A stretch of DNA of 64,000 bases from Nitrospira moscoviensis (GTDB taxonomy: Bacteria; Nitrospirota; Nitrospiria; Nitrospirales; Nitrospiraceae), in NCBI RefSeq assembly GCF_001273775.1, contig NZ_CP011801.1, positions 2,892,001 through 2,956,000 on the forward strand, written 5' to 3'. Shown here in pieces: positions 1 through 8,521 of the stretch. Numbering within the stretch: position 1 is the first letter of the stretch; each line of letters opens with the position of its first letter. The position numbers and the translations under genes are program-made. The notes below the pieces were generated by a model. It searched no databases, was not told the DNA's origin, and saw only the letters and a program-made list of their open reading frames with translations.

Positions 1-1
1 G

Positions 2-667
2 GGACTTCGCACGAACCAGGTTACGGTCTTCCCTCAGGGGGTAGGGGCGTTCTTCGCTGCGATCGCTGCGCATCCCGGTTCTGAGGAAGGCCGAAACGCC
101 TTCGTCGATATCGGCATGCGCACGACCGAGTTCGTCGGCATGTCCAATCGCCAATTTCTGAGCGACCTCTCATGCGGCAAGGTCCTGGGCGTCACAGAAC
201 TCTTCGCCCGCGTTGCCGAGAGCTTGACTCACCAGCATGAAAGAGCAATCGATCCCTACGAAGTCGATCTCGCGATTCAAGGTCTTCGCCCGATAAAGGT
301 CAAAGGGGACAATCTCGCCCAAAAGGTCATCGATGAGACCATCCAACCCCTTCTCAAACCATTTGCCGAACGCATCCTCGGCGAAATGGCCAGACTCTGG
401 GGACCAGGCGCTCCGTCCTTTGACCGGGTCATTTTCTGCGGCGGAGGAGCATTGATGCTCAAGCCTTATCTATCAGCATTCCGAGGGAAAGTGGAATTTC
501 TCAGAGACTCGCAATACGCGAACGCTTGTGGCTATCTGCACTTCGGCCGTTGGGTCTACCAACGAACGGTCACGAACAATGCGGTCCATCCGACACAGTC
601 CGAGCAGGATCACCAGGGGGAATCAATTCAAGATGAGGATATGCTTCGTGTAGGAGGGACCATATGA
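2..667 (+). CDS. parM: ParM/StbA-type actin-like segregation protein (5' truncated)
   Basis: The reading frame is open from base 2, so the gene begins upstream of the window and only the last 221 residues are visible. The visible part matches the second half of plasmid actin-like ATPases. There is a FPQGVGAF stretch at nt 29-52, a phosphate-2-like loop reading DIGMRTTEF at about nt 107-133, and a CGGGA adenosine-binding motif at about nt 436-450. In the ParM/StbA family such filaments push plasmid copies apart. The canonical DIGGGT-type loop is altered here (DIGMRTT), as in several divergent StbA proteins. The gene overlaps the next by ATGA, which supports a parM-parR operon. An alternative is another actin-like Alp protein; the general family is fairly certain. 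Confidence 0.8.
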   Translation, partial: GLRTNQVTVFPQGVGAFFAAIAAHPGSEEGRNAFVDIGMRTTEFVGMSNRQFLSDLSCGKVLGVTELFARVAESLTHQHERAIDPYEVDLAIQGLRPIKVKGDNLAQKVIDETIQPLLKPFAERILGEMARLWGPGAPSFDRVIFCGGGALMLKPYLSAFRGKVEFLRDSQYANACGYLHFGRWVYQRTVTNNAVHPTQSEQDHQGESIQDEDMLRVGGTI

Positions 668-987
668 GGAAGGAGCCGGAGAAGGGGCATCGCATCTACC
701 GGCTCTATTTCAACGAAGAAGATCCGTCCGACGTTGCCCTCCGGCGTTGGATCTGGTCACTGCCGGCTCGCAAACGGGGTCATATCATCAAAAGCATCTT
801 AAGAAAACAGCTCGCGGACTGGGGAAGAATGAAAGGCCGCCGTGTGACCCGTACACCTCAACCCATCAAGCGGATGGGCTCCCAACGCACCATCCGGGCA
901 CATGAAACACCGAAACCAAGCGCCTCCAACAACGATATTCAATCCCTACTCAACCGAGCCTTCGCCTCGAAGGCATCCACCCCTTGA
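664..987 (+). CDS. Small basic protein, probable ParR/StbB-type partner
   Basis: The start ATG overlaps the stop of the actin gene as ATGA, so the two are translationally coupled. The 107-residue protein is strongly basic, especially in its middle (many Arg/Lys between residues 35 and 70), with an N-terminal half that could form a ribbon-helix-helix (YRLYF followed by two helices containing RRWIWSLP and KSILRKQL). ParR proteins are small DNA-binding adaptors encoded directly after ParM that link the filament to a centromere. The role is inferred from position, size and charge; I cannot see a sequence signature that proves it. Confidence 0.6.
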   Translation: MRKEPEKGHRIYRLYFNEEDPSDVALRRWIWSLPARKRGHIIKSILRKQLADWGRMKGRRVTRTPQPIKRMGSQRTIRAHETPKPSASNNDIQSLLNRAFASKASTP

Positions 988-1001
988 TCAGGCCTGTAAC
1001 T

Positions 1002-1235
1002 CTAGGTTGAACTCCCAACTCTGGTGTGGTAACCGATCTCACCTAAGCGCTCGGTGATCGCCTTGGCTTCCACCAACGCCGCGTCATACAGCACCTCGAT
1101 CAGTTGGTTGCGCGCCTGAGCGCGAACCTGCCTTATCCCCTGCAGCGTTTTGAGGAGGCGCTCAACCCGCTGTTCGCACCCCTCACAAGTGAGCCGCTGC
1201 CCACCGACGACTTCGAGACCAATGGACTTAAGCAT
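1002..1235 (-). CDS. HMA-domain metallochaperone (CopZ-like)
   Basis: A 77-residue protein that is one heavy-metal-associated domain. The metal-binding CxxC (CEGC) sits about 17 residues from the start, followed by the usual helix-strand pattern ending in a GEIGYH element. I chose the ATG at 1235 rather than a GTG nine bases upstream because GGGAGG lies 8 bases before it. The start overlaps the end of the upstream P-type ATPase gene by a few bases, so it is the last gene of the leftward metal operon. CopZ-like chaperones hand Cu(I) or another soft metal to P1B ATPases; the actual metal is not deducible. Confidence 0.8.
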   Translation of the reverse strand: MLKSIGLEVVGGQRLTCEGCEQRVERLLKTLQGIRQVRAQARNQLIEVLYDAALVEAKAITERLGEIGYHTRVGSST

Positions 1236-3723
1236 ATGTCGCACCTCCCTTTAATGCGGGCACCCTGGACGGCACCTGTGGCGCACGCCCGACCGTCTTG
1301 ATCGCCTCGAAGAAATAGGTGCCACGACTCCACAGGGAATTCATGAAAATGGAGGTGACGCTGGCCGCCATGGCCACCATGCCCCATATCGGATAGACCA
1401 ATCCCGTCGCGGCTGCCGGAATGCCCAGCCCGTTGAACGTGAAGGCCAAGATGACGTTTTGCACCATCTTTCTATAGCTGTAACGGCTGATCGCATAAGC
1501 ATCGAGCACGGCACTGACCCGCCTGTTGAGGATGATGACATTGGCGGACTCGATCGCGATATCAGCTCCGCTTCCGAAGGCAATGCCGACCTCGGCCTGC
1601 ATCAGCGCCGGAGCATCGTTGATGCCGTCACCGACCATCGCCACGCGCGCGCGCTCCTGAAGCTTGCGGATCATCGCGGCCTTCTCGGCCGGCAGGACGC
1701 GGGCATGGACCTCTTCGACCCCCACGGCACGGGCGAAATGCAGTGCCGCCCGCTCGTTATCACCGGTGATCAGGCTCGTGCGGATGCCGAGGGCGTGCAG
1801 TTTCCGAACCGTCTCCGCGGCGTCGGGCCGCAGTGCATCGCCAAGCGCCAGCAATCCGAGCAGTTCGCCATCCCGCGCAGCAGCGATGACCGTCAGTCCC
1901 TGCGATTCGAGCTCATTGATCCGTGCCTGCTGAGGCGCGAAGTTCACTCCCTCGCTCGCGAGAAATGACGGGCTGCCGACCATCAACCTGGCACCCCCGA
2001 GGAAAGCTTTGACGCCGCTACCCGGGATGGCCTCGAAACCCTGGACCTCCGGCAGAGCGATGCCGCGCCTGAACGCTTCTTCGACCACGGCTCTGGCGAG
2101 GGGATGTTCGGACCCCGCTTCGACCGCCGCGGCGAGCGTGAGCAGTTCGTGTTCGGAGGCTGCGACTGGAACAAAGTGGCGCACAGCGGGACGGCCCTCT
2201 GTGAGCGTGCCGGTCTTGTCGAAGACGACGCGCTGGATGCGCCGGAGCGCCTGAAAGGCCTCGCCGGTGCGCATCAGCACCCCGCGCTCGGCCGCTTCGC
2301 CCGCCCCGCGAACAATCGACAGCGGTGCGGAGATCCCCACGGCGCAGGGATACCCCATCACCAGCACGCTCAGGCCGGCGAACATCGCACGCTGCAGATC
2401 GAGGGAGGCTCCGACGAGCAGTGGACCGAGGAGCCAGAAGAGAGTCGCGCCGGCCGAGGTGAGCAGCACGAGCGGTGTGTACACGCGCAGCACGCGGTCC
2501 ACGAGGTGCAACAGGCCGGGTTTGAGGGCTCGCGCATCTTCCACGCTCCGTATGACTTGCCGGAGGAAGCTCTCCTCGCCGACCACGGTCACGCGCACGA
2601 GGAGCGAGCCGTGACCGTTCAAGGCGCCACTCAGCGTCCGGTCCCCCGGGCGCTTCTCGACAGATATCGGCTCGCCAGTGATGAGCGATTCATCAACGTC
2701 CGACTCCCCCGATTCGACCACGCCGTCTACCGAGACTCGCTCACCTGGGCGGATGCGCACCAGGTCGCCGATGCGCACGTCTTCTAACGGCACCTCGACT
2801 TCTTTGCCGTCTCTGACGACATGCGCCACGTCAGGCTGCAGATCGAGAAGCTTTTTGACTGCCTGTGAACTGCGGGTTTTGACGATGAGCGACAGCCACT
2901 CGGAAAAAATGTGATAGGTCAGCACCATCACCCCGACCGAGAAAAACGCGGTCGTCGGATAATCCGGCAGGTCGAATGCCAGGCCGATGATCCCGCCGGC
3001 AAGCCCCGCGAATGCCCCGAACTCAACCAGCACGTGCTGGTTGAGGATGCCGCGCCGTAGTGCCGCTGCTGCCATGTGTGCGATGTGCCTGCCCACGCCG
3101 AAGATGAGAGAGACTGTGAGCGCTCCGGCCAGCCAGGGCGTTGCGGCGCCGAATGCGCCGCTCAGTTGCAGCGCGTAGATGCCGGCCCCAGAGACGGCGA
3201 GCAGGGCTGAGCCGGCAAACGCCCAACCTAAGCCATAACTGCGCAACACGACGAAGGAGAAAGCGACAAGGCTCGCGATGGAAAACACGCACAGCCAGAA
3301 CCAGCCGCTGTTGACTGGGTATCCGGCTAACCCCATCGCAGCAATGCTCATGGTCAATGCGGCGATGAACCGTCCGCGCTCGCGCACCAGGGCACGCTCC
3401 TCTTCCTCAAACGGACGAAGCTTGCGCGGATCGGAGACGGTGTAGCCGATGTCCTTGAGCGTCTGCAGCAGGTCGTCGGCCCGGGTCACGCTCGGGTCGA
3501 ACTCGATCAGCGCCTGCTCATGGGTCAAGCTCACCGCCACTTTGTCGACACCGGGTCGCCTGCCCACCGCCTTTTCAATCGTGCCGGTGCACAACGAGCA
3601 GTGGAGCCCTCCGATATGGGCGCGGATGCGGCGCCGGCCCGGCCTTTTGGAAGGTTCCTCGTTCCAGAAGCGTGAAGTCGATTCAACGGTCGTTGTCGAT
3701 GGTTGCGATCGTCTGTTCGTCAT
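1228..3723 (-). CDS. Heavy-metal-transporting P1B-type ATPase
   Basis: About 831 residues with the full P1B layout. An N-terminal HMA domain carries CSLC (about residues 42-45). Transmembrane segments follow, then a TGEP actuator loop near residue 350, a membrane metal site reading YPCAVG near residue 457, the phosphorylated DKTGTLT near residue 502, and GDGINDAP near residue 694. These are the catalytic motifs of the family. The membrane site is YPC rather than the CPC of classical copper pumps, so substrate specificity is uncertain. The ATG at 3723 is preferred to the one at 3735 because GGAGG lies 5 bases upstream. It sits between a CcdA-like gene and an HMA chaperone under a CsoR-family repressor, which points to efflux or delivery of a thiophilic metal. 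Confidence 0.92.
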   Translation of the reverse strand: MTNRRSQPSTTTVESTSRFWNEEPSKRPGRRRIRAHIGGLHCSLCTGTIEKAVGRRPGVDKVAVSLTHEQALIEFDPSVTRADDLLQTLKDIGYTVSDPRKLRPFEEEERALVRERGRFIAALTMSIAAMGLAGYPVNSGWFWLCVFSIASLVAFSFVVLRSYGLGWAFAGSALLAVSGAGIYALQLSGAFGAATPWLAGALTVSLIFGVGRHIAHMAAAALRRGILNQHVLVEFGAFAGLAGGIIGLAFDLPDYPTTAFFSVGVMVLTYHIFSEWLSLIVKTRSSQAVKKLLDLQPDVAHVVRDGKEVEVPLEDVRIGDLVRIRPGERVSVDGVVESGESDVDESLITGEPISVEKRPGDRTLSGALNGHGSLLVRVTVVGEESFLRQVIRSVEDARALKPGLLHLVDRVLRVYTPLVLLTSAGATLFWLLGPLLVGASLDLQRAMFAGLSVLVMGYPCAVGISAPLSIVRGAGEAAERGVLMRTGEAFQALRRIQRVVFDKTGTLTEGRPAVRHFVPVAASEHELLTLAAAVEAGSEHPLARAVVEEAFRRGIALPEVQGFEAIPGSGVKAFLGGARLMVGSPSFLASEGVNFAPQQARINELESQGLTVIAAARDGELLGLLALGDALRPDAAETVRKLHALGIRTSLITGDNERAALHFARAVGVEEVHARVLPAEKAAMIRKLQERARVAMVGDGINDAPALMQAEVGIAFGSGADIAIESANVIILNRRVSAVLDAYAISRYSYRKMVQNVILAFTFNGLGIPAAATGLVYPIWGMVAMAASVTSIFMNSLWSRGTYFFEAIKTVGRAPQVPSRVPALKGGATYA

Positions 3724-3735
3724 ACAGGCCTCCAT

Positions 3736-4421
3736 TTAGCTCAGTCGTAGAAAGATCCAGAGGTAATAGCCCGTGATCAGCAGCAGGAGGCTGCCGGTGG
3801 TGACTCGAATCGCGCGCGACCACGACGGCTGACAGCGCAGCCGCGTCGCAATGCCGGAACACAGCCCAAGGAGCAGAAAGGGCAGCCCCCGCCCCACCCC
3901 ATATCCCAACGCCAACAGCGCGCCATAGGACGGCCGGTGTTCGGCGGCGGCGACAGTGAGCACGAGAAGCAGGGAGACGGCAGGCGTGCCGAGACTGAAA
4001 ATAAGCCCATAAATGAAGGCACCGAGAACCCCTGGCCATCGTAAGGGTGTGATATCAGGCAGCCTAAGAGACGACGCGAAGAGCACCGCCAGCGCGGCGA
4101 CGAACGCCAAACCCGCCATGATGAGCATCCACCACTGCCCAACCACCTGGGTGGCGACAAGGCCCAACAGCCCCGCGAGTGCGCCAAGCGCGGTCAGACT
4201 CAGGACGAGGCCGGCGAAAAAGGCTGTGGCAATCTTGAAGCCGCTGCCACGGGTTCGACTTTCTGCAGTGCCGACCACCCCGGCGACTCCGAGCCCGACG
4301 GGAAACGTGAAGGGACAATAGCGCTACTGAGCAGGCCGGCCACAAAGGCGATGCCGACAACGAGTTCCGAACCATGAAGCAGTAGGTCGCCATAGGTCTT
4401 GAGAAATTCCTCGACAATCAT
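3736..4421 (-). pseudogene. CcdA/DsbD-like transmembrane protein, frameshifted
   Basis: Two adjoining frames make up one polytopic membrane protein. The first 34 residues (start ATG at 4421) run to GLLSSA. The rest, from about 4317 leftward, continues in another frame as CPFTFPVGLGVAGVVG and several hydrophobic helices ending with a stop at 3736. A single missing base at about 4318-4322 explains the break, because restoring one base would join SSA directly to the CPFTFPV motif typical of CcdA-like thiol/disulfide carriers. CcdA-family proteins carry reducing equivalents across the membrane and often accompany copper-handling genes. The break could be a real inactivating mutation, a recoding site or a sequence error. 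The gene abuts the P1B ATPase gene. Confidence 0.72.
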
Positions 4422-4456
4422 CCGATGTCTCGCAATGCGCTGGGCTCCCCCATGAT

Positions 4457-4759
4457 CTATCGGGCAAACTTGAAGATCACGTCCATCAGCTCGTCGTAGA
4501 TCTCATCTCCTGCTTTCGATCGGATCGCCTCGGTCGCGCACTTCTCCAGATAGTTGCGCATCATCAATTTCGTGAGCCCCCGAAGCGCCTCCTGCGTCGA
4601 AGCCAATTGTGTCAATATCTCAACGCAAGGGCGCCCCTGTGAAACCATCTTCTTGATCCCTGTGATCTGCCCTTCGATGCGATTCAATCGGACCGTCGCA
4701 TCTGCCTTGCGGTCCTCACTAATGATCTGGGTTTTTTCTCCCAGGAAAGGAACTTTCAT
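4457..4759 (-). CDS. CsoR/RcnR-family metal- or thiol-sensing repressor
   Basis: A 100-residue all-helical DUF156-type repressor. The RLNRIEGQITGI segment at residues 24-35 is the family hallmark. The sensing cysteines are Cys45 (in GRPCVEI) and Cys74 (in YLEKC). The histidine that copper sensors place four residues before the second cysteine is Tyr70 here, so the Cys-His-Cys copper triad is incomplete. The start at 4759 was chosen because the reading frame upstream of it is compositionally non-coding and the operator-like palindromes begin 18 bases away. It is the first gene of the leftward metal operon and presumably represses it through those palindromes. Confidence 0.88.
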   Translation of the reverse strand: MKVPFLGEKTQIISEDRKADATVRLNRIEGQITGIKKMVSQGRPCVEILTQLASTQEALRGLTKLMMRNYLEKCATEAIRSKAGDEIYDELMDVIFKFAR

Positions 4760-4776
4760 CGTGCCACCTCCATATA

Positions 4777-4793
4777 GGGGTACCAGGTACCCC
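4777..4793. promoter_or_regulatory. Palindromic operator 1 of the metal operon
   Basis: Perfect 8-bp inverted repeat GGGGTACC-A-GGTACCCC just upstream of the csoR-like start. G-tract/C-tract palindromes with TACC arms are typical CsoR-family operators. Binding by the adjacent repressor is inferred. Confidence 0.75.
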
Positions 4794-4801
4794 CATTTTA
4801 T

Positions 4802-4820
4802 AGCCATAGGGGGTATGGCT
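4802..4820. promoter_or_regulatory. Palindromic operator 2 of the metal operon
   Basis: Perfect 7-bp inverted repeat AGCCATA-GGGGG-TATGGCT, 8 bp from the first palindrome and further upstream of the csoR-like gene. The central G-tract resembles CsoR-family half-sites. Two sites in tandem would allow two tetramers to bind. Confidence 0.65.
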
Positions 4821-4988
4821 GTCAAGGGGGTGACGTGCCGGGTCAAGTCCTGAGACCGGCGCCCAAGTTTCCAGGCAGTGGACTCGAGAACAAACTCAGA
4901 CCCGGAAAGAGAATAAGAGTCACAGCTAGGCCAAAGTGGGATCAGGCAATGGCTTTGGGGCAAAAGCTCGAAAGGAACCGACGCAGGC

Positions 4989-5723
4989 TCAGTACCCGTC
5001 GTAGAGCATGTTGCGGCGATGCTCGAGCTCGGCGTACTTCGAGCCGCGCACGAAGAAGATACGGGGGATGATGAGCGAGACAGCGGTACTGAACACCACG
5101 AACCAACTCGACAGAAGGAGCACTTCGCGGACATTCAGGATCCACGTTTGCACCTCCACTGCCGTAGCCTGATTCATAAGGACCCGCCACGCCGGCCACA
5201 ACTGATCGGACTTGGCGTCCACCCAGTCCGGCGTGAGTAACCCGTACAATCCATGGAAGAGCAGAAATAGCAGGATCACTTTCAGAATATTGAAGGTGAC
5301 CATCGCGCTGTAGATGCTATCGATCGCTTGCCGGCAGGCCTTCCCATAGTAGCAGTTGCCCAGATTGACCCCGATCATGACGTTGTAGCCCAATCCATAC
5401 GCCATCGCGATGAGGACGGAGAAGAGCTGATCAAATAAGCTCGGGGTGAGCGTGCCGAAGATGGGCACGAGATTCGATAACACTCCCATGCTCATCGGCA
5501 CGAACAAGGCGCTGATCAAACCATCGGCCAGTGCCCCTTTCACGCCCACTTCAAAATACGCGATCCGCCGGTCCAGGAGAAGATAGTTCTCAGGGATCTC
5601 CCGCCCCGTCTTGACGACCGTCGCAAGGATCTGAATCTCGGAGATTGCCTCGATGAGGCTCCGGGGCTTGGCCCTAGCCATACCCTCTGCAAACAACGGC
5701 CCCGGTCGTCCCCCTTTCTCCAC
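4989..5723 (-). CDS. Polytopic membrane protein, unknown function
   Basis: A 244-residue protein with about five hydrophobic segments (around residues 65-90, 95-115, 145-160, 195-215 and neighbours) and a charged C-terminal tail. I do not recognise a family. The start shown is a GTG preceded by a G-rich Shine-Dalgarno-like run; a later ATG (MARAKP) is possible. It is the last gene of the leftward block that contains the HD relaxase candidate, TraN and the transglycosylase, and follows another small membrane protein by 3 bases. A role in the conjugation envelope or entry exclusion is a guess from position only. Confidence 0.6.
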   Translation of the reverse strand: MEKGGRPGPLFAEGMARAKPRSLIEAISEIQILATVVKTGREIPENYLLLDRRIAYFEVGVKGALADGLISALFVPMSMGVLSNLVPIFGTLTPSLFDQLFSVLIAMAYGLGYNVMIGVNLGNCYYGKACRQAIDSIYSAMVTFNILKVILLFLLFHGLYGLLTPDWVDAKSDQLWPAWRVLMNQATAVEVQTWILNVREVLLLSSWFVVFSTAVSLIIPRIFFVRGSKYAELEHRRNMLYDGY

Positions 5724-5726
5724 AGC

Positions 5727-5978
5727 TCACCCCCCGCCGAAGAATCGTGTGACCGAAGTCACATAGGCAAGCAGGATCGTCAGCGCATAGAAGACGATGC
5801 CGATTGCCAGCCGTTGTTTGTAGGCTCCGTACCAGAACGCGAATCCGAGACAGGTCACCGCCAACACTTGCGCCACCACACCCTGGAACAAGGTGGTAAA
5901 GACCCAGTTCCACCAGGCCAGATATTCTTCCAGCGTGATGTAGGAGAGCGGGTTCAGATAATCGATGAGATTTTCCAT
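5727..5978 (-). CDS. Small two-helix membrane protein
   Basis: An 83-residue protein with two long hydrophobic stretches (about residues 25-48 and 55-75) and an aromatic N-terminal segment (EEYLAWWNWVF). No family recognised. It lies 15 bases downstream of the HD-domain gene and 3 bases upstream of the larger membrane protein, so all three are very probably cotranscribed. Confidence 0.55.
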   Translation of the reverse strand: MENLIDYLNPLSYITLEEYLAWWNWVFTTLFQGVVAQVLAVTCLGFAFWYGAYKQRLAIGIVFYALTILLAYVTSVTRFFGGG

Positions 5979-5993
5979 TGTTGGCGTGTGCTC

Positions 5994-7331
5994 CTACGAG
6001 AGCGCCCGCAGTTCGACAATGATTTCGAGGATCCCCGACTTGCGGGCCTCAAGGTCCGATGCCGGCACATTGAAGACTTCGAGTTTGATCGGGACAAAGT
6101 AATTACGAGGTGGGAGCGTTGTTCTCCGTCTCGGGTTGTTCATGATGATGTGATAGCTGCGCCCATAGAATCCCTCCCCGATCGGTACTGCAAGGACGTC
6201 AGCACGCCGTACATCATCGACGATGCGACGCAGGGCCTTCTCTCGATCAGAAAGCCTGATCAAAGAGAGATCCACCACCTTGCGCTCCGCGGATAGGCGC
6301 CGGGCACCATCAAGGAGCAGATCGGGATGCACGTAGACCGTATCCTTGATCGAGATGGCGGACCACCTCCCGCCTCGCTGGAGCTGGTTGATTTTCGGCT
6401 CCATCAGTTCTAACAGGCGGGGAACCGAGAACCAGCTTTCCCACGGCTGCACTTTCAAGTCTTTGGAGAAGGCTGCCACCTCCAATTCTCGCGCCCGTCC
6501 GTCCGCTTGCCGTAGCAGAGCGTCGAACTGATCTTTACTCGCTCGATGATGACCGCGGATCGCATCCAACGACTCCTTCAGCCACGGAATGTCAGAGCCC
6601 GCAAAGAGTTCCTGCACCTTCATCGCGCTCACAGCAGGATGGTCACCCATCGTGTAGATCCCGCTTGCGCGGAACACCGGAATCTTTCCCAGATCATGGC
6701 CCAGGGCGGCCACCAGCATCTTCGGGATGAGCGGTTCGTAGTCGCGATACGTTTCCTTGAGATTCTTCACCGCCAGTAGTGTGACACGATGGGTGTGCTC
6801 CTTCAGCGTCACTTTCACCAATGTGTCGCGGATACTGTACAGATCGCTGTGTTCCTCATCCTTCTCCGGCGCAGTGACAACCACTGACGGACAGTGCCCG
6901 TACTGCTCCAGTACCTTCACCATTTCCATGATAGGCACCCACACATGCTGCGCCTCGAGAATGGCCTGATGCGGCACCAGCAGATCCCGCACCAGGGCGG
7001 AGGACTGAAGGACTTCCGGTCGGAGAGGCTGGCTCACAGGTCGGGATTGATCCGGAGGCACATTGGACAAAGCGAAGTCCTCCGATCCATGAGGATCAGC
7101 ACGCTGAGCCGAGTCCGATTCGGCCACCATCGCGTGTTCGTCAGTCCGGTTCTCCTCCGGCGGGACCTCAATCCTCATGAAATCAATGTTCAAAGGTAAC
7201 CACAGGCCCTTGGCGAGATCGGACAAATCGATTTCAATCGGGTCGGGCCCACGAGGATCTGGCGCCGCCAAGCTGACTGATTCCTTCCATCCCAACCCTG
7301 TTACCACCGCACTCAGCCATCGTTTGACCAT
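5994..7331 (-). CDS. HD-domain protein, candidate MobH/TraI_2-type relaxase
   Basis: A 445-residue protein. A TraI_2-like N-terminal half is followed by an HD-type metal-binding signature: a histidine cluster in EHTHRV near residue 177, GHDLGK near residue 212, then DHP and GHH further on. In MobH relaxases (R27, SXT/R391) this domain carries the relaxase chemistry that nicks oriT. The first 130 residues are acidic and low-complexity. It is shorter than SXT TraI (about 700 residues). No other relaxase is visible in the window, and the gene is embedded with transfer genes, which supports the assignment. The alternative is an ordinary HD phosphohydrolase. It starts 3 bases after the NusG-like gene ends. 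Confidence 0.6.
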   Translation of the reverse strand: MVKRWLSAVVTGLGWKESVSLAAPDPRGPDPIEIDLSDLAKGLWLPLNIDFMRIEVPPEENRTDEHAMVAESDSAQRADPHGSEDFALSNVPPDQSRPVSQPLRPEVLQSSALVRDLLVPHQAILEAQHVWVPIMEMVKVLEQYGHCPSVVVTAPEKDEEHSDLYSIRDTLVKVTLKEHTHRVTLLAVKNLKETYRDYEPLIPKMLVAALGHDLGKIPVFRASGIYTMGDHPAVSAMKVQELFAGSDIPWLKESLDAIRGHHRASKDQFDALLRQADGRARELEVAAFSKDLKVQPWESWFSVPRLLELMEPKINQLQRGGRWSAISIKDTVYVHPDLLLDGARRLSAERKVVDLSLIRLSDREKALRRIVDDVRRADVLAVPIGEGFYGRSYHIIMNNPRRRTTLPPRNYFVPIKLEVFNVPASDLEARKSGILEIIVELRALS

Positions 7332-7334
7332 GGG

Positions 7335-7793
7335 CTAGGCCCATTGTTCGGGCAACGGAACAGGTTCAATCGCCGGCCGCGTCACACGGACGGGAATCGC
7401 TCGCCCGAACAGGGCGACGTCCACCACTCCCTGTTTCCCGTCCCACTCTCGCAAGAACCCGATCACGGGCGTACTCGCCCAATGGGCAATACGCACGAGG
7501 TCTCCTGGAGCAAACATTTCCTCACAAGCACTAGGAGGTGCGGCCAACGTCCCCACATCGCACAGATCCTCGATCGGCATCACTCTCCTGACACCAGGAA
7601 ACTTCGACACCGCCTCGATCTTTGTCCGATCCAGCTCGCACACCACATAGCCCTTCACGAGCTCAGTCATACGGGCGGTATCAAGTTGCTGCAGGTATCG
7701 CGTCACCCGAATCTCATGGCCAGGGACCGCCTCGATCCCGACGACCTTCACTCCTGCGTCTTCCACCGACTTGCCTCGACAGCCACCAACCAC
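7335..7793 (-). CDS. NusG-like (NGN-KOW) transcription factor
   Basis: A 152-residue protein. Residues about 16-80 resemble the NusG N-terminal domain (AVPGHE near the start, KGYVVCELD and FPGVRRVMP in the second half). Residues about 95-140 form a KOW module (FAPGDLVRIAHW, then GKQGVVDVALFGR). NusG paralogues such as RfaH or plasmid ActX bind the clamp helices of RNA polymerase and make long operons processive. It lies in the middle of the leftward transfer block, directly before the HD relaxase candidate. The start shown is a GTG; a GTG about 15 codons later is possible. It would act on element operons if it behaves like other specialised paralogues. Confidence 0.78.
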   Translation of the reverse strand: MVGGCRGKSVEDAGVKVVGIEAVPGHEIRVTRYLQQLDTARMTELVKGYVVCELDRTKIEAVSKFPGVRRVMPIEDLCDVGTLAAPPSACEEMFAPGDLVRIAHWASTPVIGFLREWDGKQGVVDVALFGRAIPVRVTRPAIEPVPLPEQWA

Positions 7794-7948
7794 TATTCAA
7801 CAATTCCAATTCATTCCCGGATGTATATAAGATGCTCCCCACGACCCGCTGAGATTGGCCAGGGTCCCGGCCACAGGTGCGACCATGCCCTGGAGCTGGT
7901 CAAACCCGTTCGGCAAGTGCAGGAGCAAGACCGACCTCTGATCGGAGA

Positions 7949-8503
7949 TCATCGACGCGTCTTCCTCACCTGTTCCAGAAGAACAAGCGCGCGATAGATT
8001 TTCCACACATACTGAGTCAGCCGCTTCGAGCCGTTGTACCGTCCGATCGCGACCCAGTTGTGTCCAAACAGATCGAGCTTCTGCCGGAGCACGAAGGCGG
8101 CCCACTGCAAATTGACACAGGCATCCAGAAGATAGACGGGATGCACGCGATACTGTTCCAGATTGCGACTGTTGATCTGCCCCAGTCCCACATCAAAATT
8201 GGCACCCTGCTGCCATAAGCGACTGACCAGCTCCGCTGCTTGTGTATAGGACAGTCTGCCGCGAGACTCGCCCTCGTTTTGGCGATTGACCCCGACCGCA
8301 AGGGGATTCCCTTCGCTCTCCACGTGCACGATCGCTTCGAGAAGAACAGGCGAGACGTGGTATCGGTGCGCAGCCTGCTGAACGCAGCGATGGTTCAGGT
8401 ACCAGTAGGTGTCCCGGCTGAGGGGTAATCCGCCGATTGCCTCGGCTCCTATTGGAACCAGCGCGATGACCAGGAGCGCACCAACCAGAACTGTGTGCAC
8501 CAT
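7949..8503 (-). CDS. Lytic transglycosylase (SLT, VirB1-like)
   Basis: A 184-residue exported enzyme. It has an N-terminal signal peptide (about residues 1-22, ending AEA), then an SLT fold with the catalytic glutamate in HVESEGNP near residue 60 and the NFDVGLGQIN motif near residue 120. These muramidases open gaps in peptidoglycan for assembly of secretion channels. It follows traN by 18 bases on the same strand and is followed by the nusG-like gene, consistent with a role in conjugation. Confidence 0.9.
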   Translation of the reverse strand: MVHTVLVGALLVIALVPIGAEAIGGLPLSRDTYWYLNHRCVQQAAHRYHVSPVLLEAIVHVESEGNPLAVGVNRQNEGESRGRLSYTQAAELVSRLWQQGANFDVGLGQINSRNLEQYRVHPVYLLDACVNLQWAAFVLRQKLDLFGHNWVAIGRYNGSKRLTQYVWKIYRALVLLEQVRKTRR

Positions 8504-8521
8504 GCCGTTCAGGCCTCCGGA

